From: Allobosea lupini
GTDB taxonomy: Bacteria > Pseudomonadota > Alphaproteobacteria > Rhizobiales > Beijerinckiaceae
Direction: 5' to 3'
Assembly (NCBI RefSeq): GCF_900109525.1
Contig: NZ_FOAN01000004.1
Location: 124,001 to 188,000 of the forward strand
Length of the DNA: 64,000 bases
Positions 26,941 through 36,745 of the stretch are shown here, piece after piece. Below the pieces are notes generated by a model, which saw only the letters and a list, made by a program, of their open reading frames with translations, was not told the DNA's origin and did not search any database. A program made the translations under genes and the position numbers. Each line of letters begins with the position of its first letter. Positions within the stretch are counted from its first letter, which is position 1.

Positions 26941-27828
26941 TCACGCGGCGCGGCCGAACAGGCCGGCCGGCTTCACCAGAAGCACGACCGCCATGATGAT
27001 GAAGATCACGGTCGCCGAGGCTTCCGGATAGAACACCTTGGTCAGGCCCTCGACCAAGCCGAGCGAGAAGCCGGTGACGATCGCGCCCATGATCGAGCCC
27101 ATGCCGCCGATCACCACGACGGCGAAGACGACGATGATCAGGTCGGCGCCCATGTTCGGGTTGACCGAGTAGATCGGCGCAGCCAGCACGCCGGCGAAGG
27201 CTGCCAGCGCGACGCCGAAGCCATAGGTCAGCGTCACCAGCAGCGGCACATTGATGCCGAAGGCCTGGGTCAGGGTCGGGTTCTCGGTCGCGGCGCGCAG
27301 ATAGGAGCCGAGCTTGGTCTTCTCGATCACGAACCAGGTGGCGAGGCAGACGATCAGCGAAGCGATGACGACCCAGCCGCGATAGGTCGGCAGGAACATG
27401 AAGCCGAGATTGTACCCGCCGCGCAGTTCGGCCGGGATCTGGTAGGGCAGGCCGGAGGAGCCGTAGCCGTTGCGGAACAGCCCCTGGATGATCAGCGCCA
27501 GGCCGAAGGTCAGCAGCAGCCCGTAGAGATGGTCGACATGGGCGATGCGTTTCAAAAGGAAGCGTTCGATCACCACGCCGGTGAAACCCACCACGATCGG
27601 AGCCAGCAGCAGCGCCGCCCAGTAGTTGATGCCGAGATAGTTCAGGCACATCCAGGCGACGAAGGCGCCCATCATGTACTGCGCGCCATGGGTGAAGTTG
27701 ATGATGTTGAGCAGGCCGAAGATCACCGCCAGGCCAAGCGACAGGATCGCGTAGAACGAGCCGTTGATCAGACCGAGCAGAAGCTGGCCGAACAGGGCTT
27801 GCGGCGGGACACCCAGGAGCTCGAACAT
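26941..27828 (-). CDS. livH: Branched-chain amino acid ABC transporter permease LivH
   Basis: A 295-residue permease. Typical LivH blocks are LLLGLINGSFYAILSLGLAV, NIINFTHGAQYMMGAFVAW, and the C-terminal VVIGGMGSIMGAIVTGFSLGL containing the ATPase-contacting glycine-rich motif. It partners LivM to form the channel of a HAAT-family importer. It is separated from the binding-protein gene by 77 bases containing a strong hairpin, a layout that often lowers permease expression relative to the binding protein. Confidence 0.94.
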   Translation of the reverse strand: MFELLGVPPQALFGQLLLGLINGSFYAILSLGLAVIFGLLNIINFTHGAQYMMGAFVAWMCLNYLGINYWAALLLAPIVVGFTGVVIERFLLKRIAHVDHLYGLLLTFGLALIIQGLFRNGYGSSGLPYQIPAELRGGYNLGFMFLPTYRGWVVIASLIVCLATWFVIEKTKLGSYLRAATENPTLTQAFGINVPLLVTLTYGFGVALAAFAGVLAAPIYSVNPNMGADLIIVVFAVVVIGGMGSIMGAIVTGFSLGLVEGLTKVFYPEASATVIFIIMAVVLLVKPAGLFGRAA

Positions 27829-27854
27829 GCGATCGACCGTTCCGAAAAAGCTTG

Positions 27855-27878
27855 TCCGGGGCCATCTGCGGCCCCGGA
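27855..27878 (-). terminator. Intercistronic hairpin between binding protein and permease genes
   Basis: A 9-bp perfect stem (TCCGGGGCC / GGCCCCGGA) with a six-base loop. On the minus strand it is followed within a few bases by CTTTTTC, so it may act as a partial terminator or protect the 3' end of the binding-protein mRNA. Confidence 0.55.
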
Positions 27879-27905
27879 ACGACGCATTGGGACAGGCTCA
27901 GCCCG

Positions 27906-29111
27906 TCACTTCTTGACGAGCGGGCACTCGCTCTCGGCCAGCGGCTTGAAGGCGTCGTCCGCCTTCAGCACCGCGACCTGCTTGTAATAGTCCCACGGGC
28001 CCTTCGATTCGGAAGGCTTCTTGACCTCGTATAGATACATGTCGTGCATCTTGCGGCCGTCGGCGCGGACCGTGCCCTTGCCGAACAGCGGATCGTCGGT
28101 CGGCAATTCCTTCATCTTGGCCATGACGGTGGCCGAATCCTTGCTCTTGGTCGCCTCGACCGCCTTCAGATAGTGCAGCATGCCGGAATAGACACCGGCC
28201 TGGACCATGGACGGCTTCTTGCCGCCATTGAGCTTGGCGAAGCGCTCCGACCAGGCGCGGGTTCCGTCGTCCTTGTCCCAGTAGAAGGATTCGGTGAGGA
28301 CGAGGCCCTGCGCCGTCTGCAGGCCGAGCGCGTGCACGTCGGTCGCGAAGACGAGCAGTCCGGCGAGCTTCTGGCCCCCGGCGACGATGCCGAACTCGCC
28401 GGCCTGCTTGATCGAGTTGATCGTGTCGCCGCCGGCATTGGCGAGGCCGATGACCTTGGCCTTGGAGGCCTGCGCCTGCAACAGGAAGGACGAGAAGTCC
28501 GTGCCGGGGAACGGCGTGCGCACGGCGCCCAGCACCTTGCCGCCGGCCTTGGTCACCACCGCCGAGGTATCGCGCTCGAGCGCATGGCCGAAGGCGTAGT
28601 CGGCGGTGAGGAAGAACCAGCTGTCGCCGCCGGCCTTGGTCATGGCGCCGCCGGTGCCTTGGGCAAGGGCATAGGTGTCGTAGGTCCAGTGCACCGTATT
28701 CGGCGAGCAGGCCTTGCCGGTGAGATCCGAGGAGGCTGCGCCGGAGTTGATGTGGACCTTGTTCTTCTCGCGCGTGATCTGGTTCACTGCCAGCGCGACC
28801 GAGGAGGTCGGCACGTCGAGGATCAGGTCGACGCCGTCCTGATCATACCATTGCCGGGCGATGGTCGAGCCGACGTCCGGCTTGTTCTGGTGGTCGGCCG
28901 AGACGATCTCGACCTTGATGCCCTTCTCCGCCGCCTTGAAATCCTCGACCGCGAGGCGCGCAGCGATCACCGAGCCTTCGCCCGAAAGGTCGGCGTAGAG
29001 GCCGGAGCGGTCGTTGAGCACGCCGGCCTTGACCGAGATCTGCTGCGCCAGCGCCGGCGAGACCATCAGCGTACCGAGCGCCGTGGCCGCGAGCAATGTC
29101 TTGAGCTGCAT
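27906..29111 (-). CDS. ABC transporter substrate-binding protein, LivK type
   Basis: A 401-residue periplasmic binding protein with a clean signal peptide (residues 1-22, ending PALAQ). It opens ISVKAGVLNDRSGLYADLSG and continues with NKPDVGSTIARQWYDQDGV and VHWTYDTYALAQGTGGAM, the pattern of HAAT proteins annotated for branched-chain amino acids, amides or aromatic acids. Many such proteins with the VLNDRSGLY start lie near aromatic catabolism genes, so leucine-type ligands should not be assumed. It lies third in the operon, between the two ATPase genes and the permeases. Confidence 0.9.
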   Translation of the reverse strand: MQLKTLLAATALGTLMVSPALAQQISVKAGVLNDRSGLYADLSGEGSVIAARLAVEDFKAAEKGIKVEIVSADHQNKPDVGSTIARQWYDQDGVDLILDVPTSSVALAVNQITREKNKVHINSGAASSDLTGKACSPNTVHWTYDTYALAQGTGGAMTKAGGDSWFFLTADYAFGHALERDTSAVVTKAGGKVLGAVRTPFPGTDFSSFLLQAQASKAKVIGLANAGGDTINSIKQAGEFGIVAGGQKLAGLLVFATDVHALGLQTAQGLVLTESFYWDKDDGTRAWSERFAKLNGGKKPSMVQAGVYSGMLHYLKAVEATKSKDSATVMAKMKELPTDDPLFGKGTVRADGRKMHDMYLYEVKKPSESKGPWDYYKQVAVLKADDAFKPLAESECPLVKK

Positions 29112-29167
29112 GTTCTTATCTCCCTGAGATGTCTGATGTCCGTACGGTTCTTGTTGGACGCCCTGCG

Positions 29168-29926
29168 TCAGACGCCGAGATAGGCGTGAAGCTTGTCGAT
29201 ATTGGCGTCGAGTTCGGCATTCGGGATCATGTCGACGACCTTGCCCTGCTCGACGACGTAGTGGCGGTCGGCGACGGTCTGGGCAAAGCGGAAGTTCTGC
29301 TCCACCAGGACGATGGTGAAGCCCTTCTGCTTCAGCATGCGGATGGTGGCGCCGATCTGGTCGATGATGACGGGCGCGAGCCCTTCGGTCGGCTCGTCGA
29401 GCAGGAGCAGATTGGCGCCGGTGCGCAGGATGCGTCCGATCGCCAGCATCTGCTGCTCGCCACCCGAGAGCTTGGTGCCCTGGCTGCGCAGCCGCTCCTT
29501 CAGGTTGGGGAAGAGCGTGAAGATCTGCTCGACCGGCAGGCCGCCCGGCTTCACCTGCGGCGGCAGCAGCAGGTTCTCCTCGACCGAGAGGGTCGAGTAG
29601 ATGCCGCGCTCCTCCGGAACATAACCGATGCCGAGCCGGGCAATGGCGCGCGACGGAAGCCCGATCGTCTCCTGCCCAGCAAAAGTGACCGAACCCTTGC
29701 GCTTGCCGATCACGCCCATGATCGACTTCAGCGTCGTGGTCTTGCCGGCGCCGTTGCGGCCGAGCAGCGTCACCACCTCGCCCTCGCCGACATGAAGCTC
29801 GATGCCATGAAGGACATGGCTCTCGCCATACCAGGCCTCGAGCCCGCGCACCGCGAGCAGCGGCTTGCCGCCAGCCACGGCCGGGCGCTCCAGCACCGCT
29901 CCGGTGGCCGGTCCTTCAGTGGCCAT
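29168..29926 (-). CDS. livF: Branched-chain amino acid ABC transporter ATP-binding protein LivF
   Basis: A 252-residue ATPase. Walker A is GRNGAGKTT, the signature is LSGGEQQMLAIGR, Walker B is NLLLLDEPTEGLAP, and the C terminus has IVLVEQNFRFAQ with the switch region. The start at 29926 is chosen because the protein then has normal N-terminal length; a longer in-frame extension lies inside livG. It overlaps the livG stop by 11 bases, so the two ATPases are coupled. Confidence 0.93.
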   Translation of the reverse strand: MATEGPATGAVLERPAVAGGKPLLAVRGLEAWYGESHVLHGIELHVGEGEVVTLLGRNGAGKTTTLKSIMGVIGKRKGSVTFAGQETIGLPSRAIARLGIGYVPEERGIYSTLSVEENLLLPPQVKPGGLPVEQIFTLFPNLKERLRSQGTKLSGGEQQMLAIGRILRTGANLLLLDEPTEGLAPVIIDQIGATIRMLKQKGFTIVLVEQNFRFAQTVADRHYVVEQGKVVDMIPNAELDANIDKLHAYLGV

Positions 29927-30680
29927 GGCCGACTCCCGATCCGATATAGGCTTCGACCACGCGCGGATCCTTCGAGACGGTGGCGTAGTCGCCCTCGGCC
30001 AGGACCTGGCCGCGGGCAAGCACGGTGATGCGGTCGCAAAGCGCGGCGACGACCGAGAGATTGTGCTCGACCATCAGGATGGTGCGGTCCTTCGAGACCT
30101 TGCGGATCAGGGCCTCGATGCGCTCGATATCCTCGCGGCCCATGCCGGCCATGGGCTCGTCGAGAAGCAGCATCTCGGGTTCCAGCGCCAGCGTGGTCGC
30201 GATCTCCAGCGCGCGCTTGCGACCATAGCTGAGCTCGCCCGCCGGCAGCTCGGCGAAGGCCGAGAGGCCGACGGCGTCGACGAGCCGCAGCGCCTCGGCA
30301 TCGAGCGAGGACAGGACCCTTTCCGAACGCCAGAAATCGAACGAGTCGCCGCGCTTCCTCTGCAGCGCGACGCGGACATTGGTCTTGACCGAGAGCTGCG
30401 GGAACACAGCCGAGATCTGAAAGGAGCGCACCAGCCCGAGCCTTGCGATCTCCGCCGGCTTCTCGCGTGAGATGTCGCGACCGTTATACACGATCTGGCC
30501 GCGCGTCAGCGGCAGGAACTTGGTCAGCAGATTGAAACAGGTCGTCTTGCCTGCACCGTTCGGGCCGATCAAAGCGTGAATCGAGCCACGACGAACCTTC
30601 AGATCGACGCCGTTGACAGCTGTGAAGCCGGCAAATTCTTTCGTAAGGCCTGATGTCGATAGAATAATATCCTCAGACAT
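29916..30680 (-). CDS. livG: Branched-chain amino acid ABC transporter ATP-binding protein LivG
   Basis: A 254-residue ATPase, first gene of the importer operon. Walker A is GPNGAGKTT, the signature region is LSYGRKRALEIATTLALEP, Walker B is MLLLDEPMAGMG, and the end TILMVEHNLSVVAALCDRI is typical. LivG contains the extra loop for FxLLTKFLPLTRG. A 208-bp gap to the TetR gene upstream, which is on the same strand, holds its promoter region. Confidence 0.93.
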   Translation of the reverse strand: MSEDIILSTSGLTKEFAGFTAVNGVDLKVRRGSIHALIGPNGAGKTTCFNLLTKFLPLTRGQIVYNGRDISREKPAEIARLGLVRSFQISAVFPQLSVKTNVRVALQRKRGDSFDFWRSERVLSSLDAEALRLVDAVGLSAFAELPAGELSYGRKRALEIATTLALEPEMLLLDEPMAGMGREDIERIEALIRKVSKDRTILMVEHNLSVVAALCDRITVLARGQVLAEGDYATVSKDPRVVEAYIGSGVGHGH

Positions 30681-30888
30681 CCGCCCTTAACCTTAGTCAT
30701 TGCTGGATTGTTCGTTTCCCCGGGCGGCATGCTGCACCGCGCATATCGCCCATGTCAACGGCGCAGGTGTGCGCAGAACCCCATACCGAGCCCCCGAAAC
30801 TCCCGCCGCTAGACAAAAGGCTTAGACCCTCCAACCCGAGCAGCTCTTGTCAGAGGCTCTCAGACCCACGGGCCGGCTTGGACCCGGG

Positions 30889-31524
30889 TCAGCTTCGTGC
30901 GGATGCGGGCGGCGCGACCGCAGCCGCAAATACCGTCGCGACCTCACGCAGCCGGACGAGATAATGTTCGCAGGAGGGCTGATCGCCATATTTCGCGCCG
31001 GCGGCGGCGCGGGTCAGCGTCGCGATCAAGGTCTCCAGCGCAAGGCCGCTGCGCGCGATCGCGATCTCGCCGCGCGCCTCTGCCTCCTCGAAGAGCTGCC
31101 GGGCGAAGCTGACGAAGGTCGCCTCGAACGCGGCAAGCTCGGCTCCCGCGATGGCGACCATCACCGCTTTCAATTCGCCGAGATGTTCGCCGGCGCTGAA
31201 GGCGGCGAAGGCGGTGCCGTGATGAGCTTCCATCAGCGCAGCCAGCCGCTCCGAGAACGGGCCGGGCGTCGCCAGCGCCTCGCGGCAACGTGTCTCGACA
31301 CGGCCGCCGAGGCCCGCGAGCATGGCGCGGAAGACGTCGTCCTTGCCCTTGAAGTGGAGGTACAGTGTGGCGCGGGCGACCCCGGCCTCGCGCGCGATGT
31401 CGTCCATCGAGGTGCGCTTGTAGCCATAGCGGGCGAACAGGCGCAGCGCCGCTTCCGCGATCTGCTCGATGCGGCCCTTGCTGTCCTCGCCGGACGTTAC
31501 GGAAGTTTCGCTGCGGTCGCTCAT
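30889..31524 (-). CDS. TetR/AcrR family transcriptional regulator
   Basis: A 211-residue regulator. The helix-turn-helix reads IAEAALRLFARYGYKRTSMDDIA and then GVARATLYLHFKGKDDVF. It is divergent from the molybdenum hydroxylase operon, and an extended inverted repeat lies between them. Regulation of the hydroxylase genes is therefore likely, with an N-heterocyclic or aldehyde compound as possible ligand (inference). It may also read into the liv operon downstream, though 208 bases separate them. Confidence 0.9.
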   Translation of the reverse strand: MSDRSETSVTSGEDSKGRIEQIAEAALRLFARYGYKRTSMDDIAREAGVARATLYLHFKGKDDVFRAMLAGLGGRVETRCREALATPGPFSERLAALMEAHHGTAFAAFSAGEHLGELKAVMVAIAGAELAAFEATFVSFARQLFEEAEARGEIAIARSGLALETLIATLTRAAAGAKYGDQPSCEHYLVRLREVATVFAAAVAPPASARS

Positions 31525-31564
31525 TTGCAGTCTTGACAGAATCCAAACTGTCGGCGACCATTCT

Positions 31565-31587
31565 AGTTAGACGCAAAACGTCTAACT
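31565..31587. promoter_or_regulatory. Predicted TetR operator upstream of the molybdenum hydroxylase genes
   Basis: A perfect inverted repeat AGTTAGACG-N5-CGTCTAACT lies 41 bases upstream of the TetR gene and 131 bases before the hydroxylase small-subunit start. A partial third copy of the half-site (CGTCTAGTCG) follows directly. It is the only strong palindrome in the gap and suits a TetR dimer. Confidence 0.6.
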
Positions 31588-31718
31588 CGTCTAGTCGCGC
31601 GACCCAAGACGACGGATCACCGCCCGCCTTCTGATATGTCAGAACGGGCCTTCGAGCGAGCCTCGATCCGGCAGCCCTGGTGCCGCGCTGTGTCATGCCC
31701 AGCGCCAGAGAGGCAGCC

Positions 31719-32180
31719 ATGGCCCATACCATCACAGTCAACGGAACGCGCCACAGCGTCGATGTCGACGACGACACCCCACTGCTCTGGGTGCTGCGCG
31801 ACAATCTTGGCCTGACCGGCACCAAATTCGGGTGCGGAGTCGCGCAATGCGGCGCCTGCACCGTCCATATGGACGGCCAGCCGCTGCGCTCCTGCTCCAT
31901 GCCGGTCTCGGCGATCGGCGAGGCGAAGATCACCACGATCGAGGCGCTCGCCGGCAAGGAAGCGGAAGCCATCCAGGCCGCCTGGGTTAAGCACGACGTG
32001 CCGCAATGCGGCTACTGCCAGTCCGGCCAAGTGATGAGCGCGATCGCCCTGCTCAAGGAGATCCGCAAGCCGACCGACCGCGACATCGACCTCGCAATGA
32101 ACGGCAATCTCTGCCGCTGCGCGACCTATGTCCGTATCCGCGCCGCGATCCACGACGCCGCACGCACGTTGGAGGGTTGA
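31719..32180 (+). CDS. (2Fe-2S) small subunit of xanthine dehydrogenase family oxidoreductase (IorA-like)
   Basis: A 153-residue iron-sulfur subunit carrying two [2Fe-2S] clusters. The ferredoxin-type site is [17 protein letters not shown] with a final Cys in LRSCS; the helical-domain site is [10 protein letters not shown] with CRC near residue 137. The start at 31719 has AGAGAGG upstream; an in-frame ATG at 31680 is poorly placed. It passes electrons from the molybdenum subunit to the cytochrome encoded two genes on. There is no separate FAD subunit, which is the hallmark of the isoquinoline-oxidoreductase/aldehyde-oxidase type. Confidence 0.93.
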   Translation: MAHTITVNGTRHSVDVDDDTPLLWVLRDNLGLTGTKFGCGVAQCGACTVHMDGQPLRSCSMPVSAIGEAKITTIEALAGKEAEAIQAAWVKHDVPQCGYCQSGQVMSAIALLKEIRKPTDRDIDLAMNGNLCRCATYVRIRAAIHDAARTLEG

Positions 32181-32182
32181 TC

Positions 32183-34360
32183 ATGACCGCGCACGACATC
32201 TCCCTTTCGCGCCGCAACCTCCTGAAGGGCGCCGGCGCGCTCGTCATCGGCATGAGCCTGCCGCAGGCCGGCCGGGCGCAATCGGGTGCGGCGCAGGCCT
32301 TCCGGCCAGGCGGAAACGCGACCTTTGCGCCGAACGCGTTCATCCGGATCGCGCAGGACGACACCGTCACGGTGCTGGTCAAGCATATCGAGTTCGGCCA
32401 GGGGCCCTTCACCGGGCTGGCCACGCTCGCAGCCGAGGAACTCGACGCCGACTGGAGCCAGATGCGGGCCGAGCATGCCCCCGCCGACGTCAAGCTTTAC
32501 GCCAACCTTGCCTTTGGCGTGCAGGGCACCGGCGGCTCGACGGCGATCGCCAATTCCTACGAGCAGATGCGCAAGGCCGGCGCCACCGCCCGAGCCATGC
32601 TGGTGCAGGCTGCGGCCGAGGCCTGGAAGGTTCCGGCAGCCGAGATCAGCGTCGAGAAGGGCGTGCTCAAGCATGCCTCCGGCAAACAGGGCCGCTTCGG
32701 CGAGTTCGCCGAGGCCGCCTCCAAGCTCCAGGCTCCGGCCGAGGTCAAGCTCAAGGACCCTGCGCAGTTCCGGCTGATCGGCAAGGAAGGTGCGGTCAAG
32801 CGCCTCGACAGCCCGGGCAAATCCACCGGCAAGACGCAGTTCACCATCGACATCCGCACGCCGGAGATGCTGACGGTCGTCGTCGCCCGGCCGCCACGCT
32901 TCGGCGGCAAGGTCGCTTCCTTCGACGCAACCGAGGCGAAGAAGATCAAGGGCGTCGTCGACGTCCTTCAGATCGGCTCGGGCGTCGCCGTCTACGGCAC
33001 CGGCATGTGGCCGGCGCTGAAGGGGCGTGAAGCCCTGAAGGTGACCTGGGACGAGAGCGGCGCCGAGAAGCGCGGCAGCCGCGAGCTGATCGCCGAATAT
33101 CGCAAGCTCGCCCGCACGGAAGGCAAGCTCGCCGGCAAGCATGGCGACGCCGAGGCGGTGCTCGCCAAGGCCGACAAGGTGGTCGAGGCGGAATATGTCT
33201 TCCCCTATCTGGCGCATGCGCCGATGGAGCCGCTCGACGGCTATCTCGAATGGAATGCGCAGGGCGCGCTGGCCCGCTTCGGCAGCCAGTTCCAGACCAC
33301 CGAGCACCAGACCATCGCGACGATCCTCGAGCTGCCGCCGGAGAAGGTGCAGCTCGAGACGATGCTGGCCGGCGGCAGCTTCGGCCGGCGCGCGCAGGTG
33401 AGCCAGCATCTTGCGGCGGAACTCGCCATGGTCGGCAAGGCGATCGGCCCGAACCGGCCGGTCAAGCTGGTCTGGACCCGCGAGGACGATCTTTCCGGCG
33501 GCTATTACCGGCCGCTCTTCCTGCATCGCATGCGCGGTGCGGTGAAAGACGGAAAGATCACCGCCTGGAGCAACGCGATCGTCGGCCAGTCCTTCTTCTT
33601 GGGCACGCCGTTCGAGGCGATGACGGTGAAGGACGGCATCGACGCCACCATGGTCGAGGGCGCGAACGATCTCCCCTATGAAGTCGCCGATTTCCGCTGC
33701 GAGGTCCACACGACCAAGGTCGGCGTGCCGACCCTGTGGTGGCGTTCGGTCGGCCACACCCATACCGGCTATGCGGTCGAATGCTTCATCGACCAGCTGC
33801 TGCAGGCGGCGGGCCAGGACCCGGTCGCCGGGCGGCTCGCCCTGATGGGCAAGGAGCCGCGTCTGGCAAACGTGCTCAAGGCCGTCGCGGACCTCGCCAA
33901 ATGGAACGGTCCCGGCCCCGCCAACGGTCGCGCCCGCGGCGTCGGCGTGGTCGAGAGCTTCGGGTCGTATGTGGCGCAGATCGCCGAGGTCTCGCTCGGC
34001 GAGGGCGGCGAGCCCAAGGTTCACAAGGTCTGGTGCGCGATCGACTGCGGCGTGGCCGTCAATCCCGACATTATCCGGGCCCAGATCGAGGGCGGCATCG
34101 GCTTCGGCCTGGGGCATGCCCTCTACGGCGAATTGACGCTCGACCAGGGCAGGCCCGTCCAGACCAATTTCGACAGCTATCGCTCGCTGCGCATCCACGA
34201 GATGCCGGAGGTCGAGGTCCGGATCGTGCCATCCGCCGAGAAGCCGACCGGCGTCGGCGAGCCGGGCGTGCCGCCGATCGGGCCGGCGGTCGCCAATGCG
34301 CTGGCGCGGCTCGGGCGCGAGCGGCCGCTGTCGCTGCCTATGGTCGGAGGGACCGTGTGA
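32183..34360 (+). CDS. Molybdopterin-binding large subunit (IorB-like), Tat-exported
   Basis: A 725-residue molybdenum hydroxylase subunit with a twin-arginine signal ([15 protein letters not shown]), so the folded enzyme acts in the periplasm with its small subunit carried along. Recognisable blocks are [20 protein letters not shown], the [16 protein letters not shown] cofactor loop, [18 protein letters not shown], and the active-site glutamate in [13 protein letters not shown]. IorB-type enzymes hydroxylate N-heterocycles or oxidise aldehydes. The exact substrate cannot be told. It starts two bases after the small subunit and overlaps the cytochrome gene. Confidence 0.92.
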   Translation: MTAHDISLSRRNLLKGAGALVIGMSLPQAGRAQSGAAQAFRPGGNATFAPNAFIRIAQDDTVTVLVKHIEFGQGPFTGLATLAAEELDADWSQMRAEHAPADVKLYANLAFGVQGTGGSTAIANSYEQMRKAGATARAMLVQAAAEAWKVPAAEISVEKGVLKHASGKQGRFGEFAEAASKLQAPAEVKLKDPAQFRLIGKEGAVKRLDSPGKSTGKTQFTIDIRTPEMLTVVVARPPRFGGKVASFDATEAKKIKGVVDVLQIGSGVAVYGTGMWPALKGREALKVTWDESGAEKRGSRELIAEYRKLARTEGKLAGKHGDAEAVLAKADKVVEAEYVFPYLAHAPMEPLDGYLEWNAQGALARFGSQFQTTEHQTIATILELPPEKVQLETMLAGGSFGRRAQVSQHLAAELAMVGKAIGPNRPVKLVWTREDDLSGGYYRPLFLHRMRGAVKDGKITAWSNAIVGQSFFLGTPFEAMTVKDGIDATMVEGANDLPYEVADFRCEVHTTKVGVPTLWWRSVGHTHTGYAVECFIDQLLQAAGQDPVAGRLALMGKEPRLANVLKAVADLAKWNGPGPANGRARGVGVVESFGSYVAQIAEVSLGEGGEPKVHKVWCAIDCGVAVNPDIIRAQIEGGIGFGLGHALYGELTLDQGRPVQTNFDSYRSLRIHEMPEVEVRIVPSAEKPTGVGEPGVPPIGPAVANALARLGRERPLSLPMVGGTV

Positions 34361-34980
34361 TGCGTTCGATCGCTCTCGCCACGGCGGCTGCCGCCGTCAC
34401 CTTGCTGCTCGGCAGCGCGCTCTCCCTGGCGCAGACTGCTCCGCAGCAAGATGCCGCGACGCTCCGCCCGGCCGCCAGCTTCGCCGGCATCGCCAATCAA
34501 CGCGACCGCTCGGTCGCGCTGTTCACCGAGATCGGCAAGGTGCTGCAGCACCCGCGCTGCATGAACTGCCACCCGGCGACGGAACGGCCGCGCCAGAGCG
34601 ATGCCAGGCAGCTGCACCAGCCCATGGTGGTGCGCGGCAAGGACGGGCATGGTGCGCCCGGCCTCGCCTGCACCACCTGCCACGGCAAGCAGAACTTCGA
34701 CCCGGCCGGCATCCCCGGCGACGGCCACTGGGCGCTGGCCCCGGCCTCGATGGCCTGGGAGGGCAAGACGCTCGGCCAGATCTGCGAGCAGCTCAAGGAC
34801 CAGAACCGCAATGGCAGCCGCGACCTCGCGGCGATCGTCAAGCATGTCACCTCGGACACGCTGGTGCTCTGGGGCTGGAACCCCGGCAAGGGCCGCCAGC
34901 CGGCACCGGGGACGAATGCGCAGTTCGGCGAACTGATGCAGGCCTGGGCCGATAGCGGAGCGGCCTGCCCGGCGGGGTAG
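34360..34980 (+). CDS. Dihaem-type cytochrome c partner of the molybdenum hydroxylase
   Basis: A 206-residue periplasmic protein with a signal peptide (about 1-26, ending LSLAQ) and two haem-binding motifs, CMNCH (67-71) and CTTCH (104-108). The ATG shares one base with the stop of the large subunit. Such small cytochromes follow IorAB-type genes and carry electrons from the hydroxylase to the respiratory chain. A tryptophan-rich C terminus (WGWNPG) is typical of this subgroup. Confidence 0.88.
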   Translation: MRSIALATAAAAVTLLLGSALSLAQTAPQQDAATLRPAASFAGIANQRDRSVALFTEIGKVLQHPRCMNCHPATERPRQSDARQLHQPMVVRGKDGHGAPGLACTTCHGKQNFDPAGIPGDGHWALAPASMAWEGKTLGQICEQLKDQNRNGSRDLAAIVKHVTSDTLVLWGWNPGKGRQPAPGTNAQFGELMQAWADSGAACPAG

Positions 34981-34999
34981 TCCCTGATTGCCATATCGT

Positions 35000-35095
35000 C
35001 GTCATGGTCGGACTTGTCCCGACCATCCACGTCTTCGCATCAATGATCGCGGGCAGAGTTCAAGACGTGGATGCCCGCCATGAGGGCGAGCGTGA
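35000..35095. repeat. Intergenic palindromic repeat element
   Basis: Two nested structures lie between convergent genes: GGTCGG-N7-CCGACC (35006-35024), and a perfect 12-bp inverted repeat CATCCACGTCTT (35024-35035) / AAGACGTGGATG (35062-35073). The wording GTCGGACTTGTCCCGACCAT is that of a dispersed repeat common in Hyphomicrobiales genomes. It may also end transcription of both genes. Confidence 0.6.
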
Positions 35096-35100
35096 CGGCA

Positions 35101-36555
35101 CTACCTGAAAGGCGGCTCGTCGAAGCTCCTGAGCTTGCGCGAATGGATCGATGAGCCGGCTTCCTTGAGCTTTTCCAGCGCGGCGAGGCCGATCTTGAGG
35201 TGCTCGCCCACGGCGCGCTCATAGAAGGCGTTGGCGGCACCCGGCAACTTGATCTCGCCGTGGAGGGGCTTGTCGGAGACGCAGAGCAAGGTCCCGTAGG
35301 GCACGCGCAGGCGATAGCCCTGCGCCGCAATCGTACCGGACTCCATGTCTACTGCGATGGCGCGCGACAGGTTGATGCGCTTGCGCTCCTTGCTCCAGCG
35401 CAGCTCCCAATTGCGATCGTCCTGGGTGACGACCGTGCCGGTGCGCAGCCGCTGCTTCAGCCGGTCGCCTTTTTCGCCTGTGACCTCGGCCGCCGCCTCC
35501 TGCAAGGCAACCTGGACCTCCGCCAGCGCCGGGACCGGCACATCGGGCGGCACCAGCTCGTCCAGGATGCCATCCTGGCGGAGATAGGCGTGGGCGAGGA
35601 CATAGTCGCCGATGATCTGCGTCTGGCGCAGGCCGCCGCAATGGCCGACCATCAGCCAGCAATTGGGCCTGAGTACCGCGAGATGGTCGGTGATGTTCTT
35701 GGCGTTGGAGGGGCCGACGCCGATATTGACCAACGTGACGCCCTCGCCGCTCGACCGGATCAGGTGATAGGCCGGCATCTGGAAGCGGTGCCAGGGCGCC
35801 GACATCACCCGTTCGGCGGCGCTGACATCGATGCCGTCGCGATCGATTCGGATACCGCCCGGCGCAACGAGCGCCTCTGCCGTCCCAGCCTCGATCTCGG
35901 CCAGGGCCAGCCGGACGAACTGGTCGACATAGCGATGGTAGTTGGTCAGCAGCACCCAGGGCTGCACGGCGCGCCAGTCGGTGCCGGTGTAGTGAACCAG
36001 CCGGCGCAGCGAGTAATCGACCCGGACCGCATCGAACAGCGCGAGCGGGCGCGGCTCGCCCTCGACGATCTCATAGGTGCCGTCGGCGATCTCGTCGCCG
36101 ACCAGTGCCAGGAGGGGCGTCGGGAAGTAACGGGCGAGCTCGGCGGCCGTGACCGTGCCGCGGCCGAGCTCGTCCCCACCGTCGAGAGCGTAGGGGTAGG
36201 GTATCTCCTGGCTGCTGATGCCGGTCTCGATCGTCGCACCATACTCCTCGACCAGCGGCTGGAGCTGGTCGAGCAGATAGGCCCGGAACTCGCCCGGCTG
36301 CGTCACCGTCGTCGAATAGATGCCCGGCGTGGCGAATTTCGCATAACCGCGCCGCGTTGCGGCCGGCAGCTTCGAGGGCTCGTAGGTAACGCGCAGCATC
36401 GGGTAGCGATAGAGCGCCCGCTCCTCCGGCGTCGGCGGCTCGGCGGTGGTGAAGAAGCGCTGCAAATCGTCGCGCAACGCCGTCCGGGCCTGCTCGTAGA
36501 GCAGCTCCAGCCGGTCGACGGCCTCCTGCGGGGTGGCGGCGATCTCGAATGTCAT
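35101..36555 (-). CDS. amn: AMP nucleosidase
   Basis: Hydrolyses AMP to adenine and ribose 5-phosphate, helping control the adenylate pool. The start at 36555 gives 484 residues, the same length as E. coli Amn. Visible features are an N-terminal Amn-specific domain with KLPAATRRGYAKFATPGIYS, the phosphorylase-like core with TLVNIGVGPSNAKNITDH and LMVGHCGGLRQTQ, AVDMESGTIAAQGYRLRVPYG, and LCVSDKPLHGEIKLPG. It stands alone; neighbours give no further context. Confidence 0.95.
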   Translation of the reverse strand: MTFEIAATPQEAVDRLELLYEQARTALRDDLQRFFTTAEPPTPEERALYRYPMLRVTYEPSKLPAATRRGYAKFATPGIYSTTVTQPGEFRAYLLDQLQPLVEEYGATIETGISSQEIPYPYALDGGDELGRGTVTAAELARYFPTPLLALVGDEIADGTYEIVEGEPRPLALFDAVRVDYSLRRLVHYTGTDWRAVQPWVLLTNYHRYVDQFVRLALAEIEAGTAEALVAPGGIRIDRDGIDVSAAERVMSAPWHRFQMPAYHLIRSSGEGVTLVNIGVGPSNAKNITDHLAVLRPNCWLMVGHCGGLRQTQIIGDYVLAHAYLRQDGILDELVPPDVPVPALAEVQVALQEAAAEVTGEKGDRLKQRLRTGTVVTQDDRNWELRWSKERKRINLSRAIAVDMESGTIAAQGYRLRVPYGTLLCVSDKPLHGEIKLPGAANAFYERAVGEHLKIGLAALEKLKEAGSSIHSRKLRSFDEPPFR

Positions 36556-36745
36556 ACCCGAACGATCCTCTCGTTCGGGGTGCTTGTAACTGCGCCACCA
36601 TGGCCCTGACAACAGCGCCCCGGACACGGAGAGCCCGCAGGATGGCTGTGAGGCGGCGATCGTCCTGACCGAAGCTGTCGAAGCGCCCTGCTGGAGTGGA
36701 CATGCCGCCTGACAGGCGTGGCCACAAACTTGAGGAGAAGCAGCG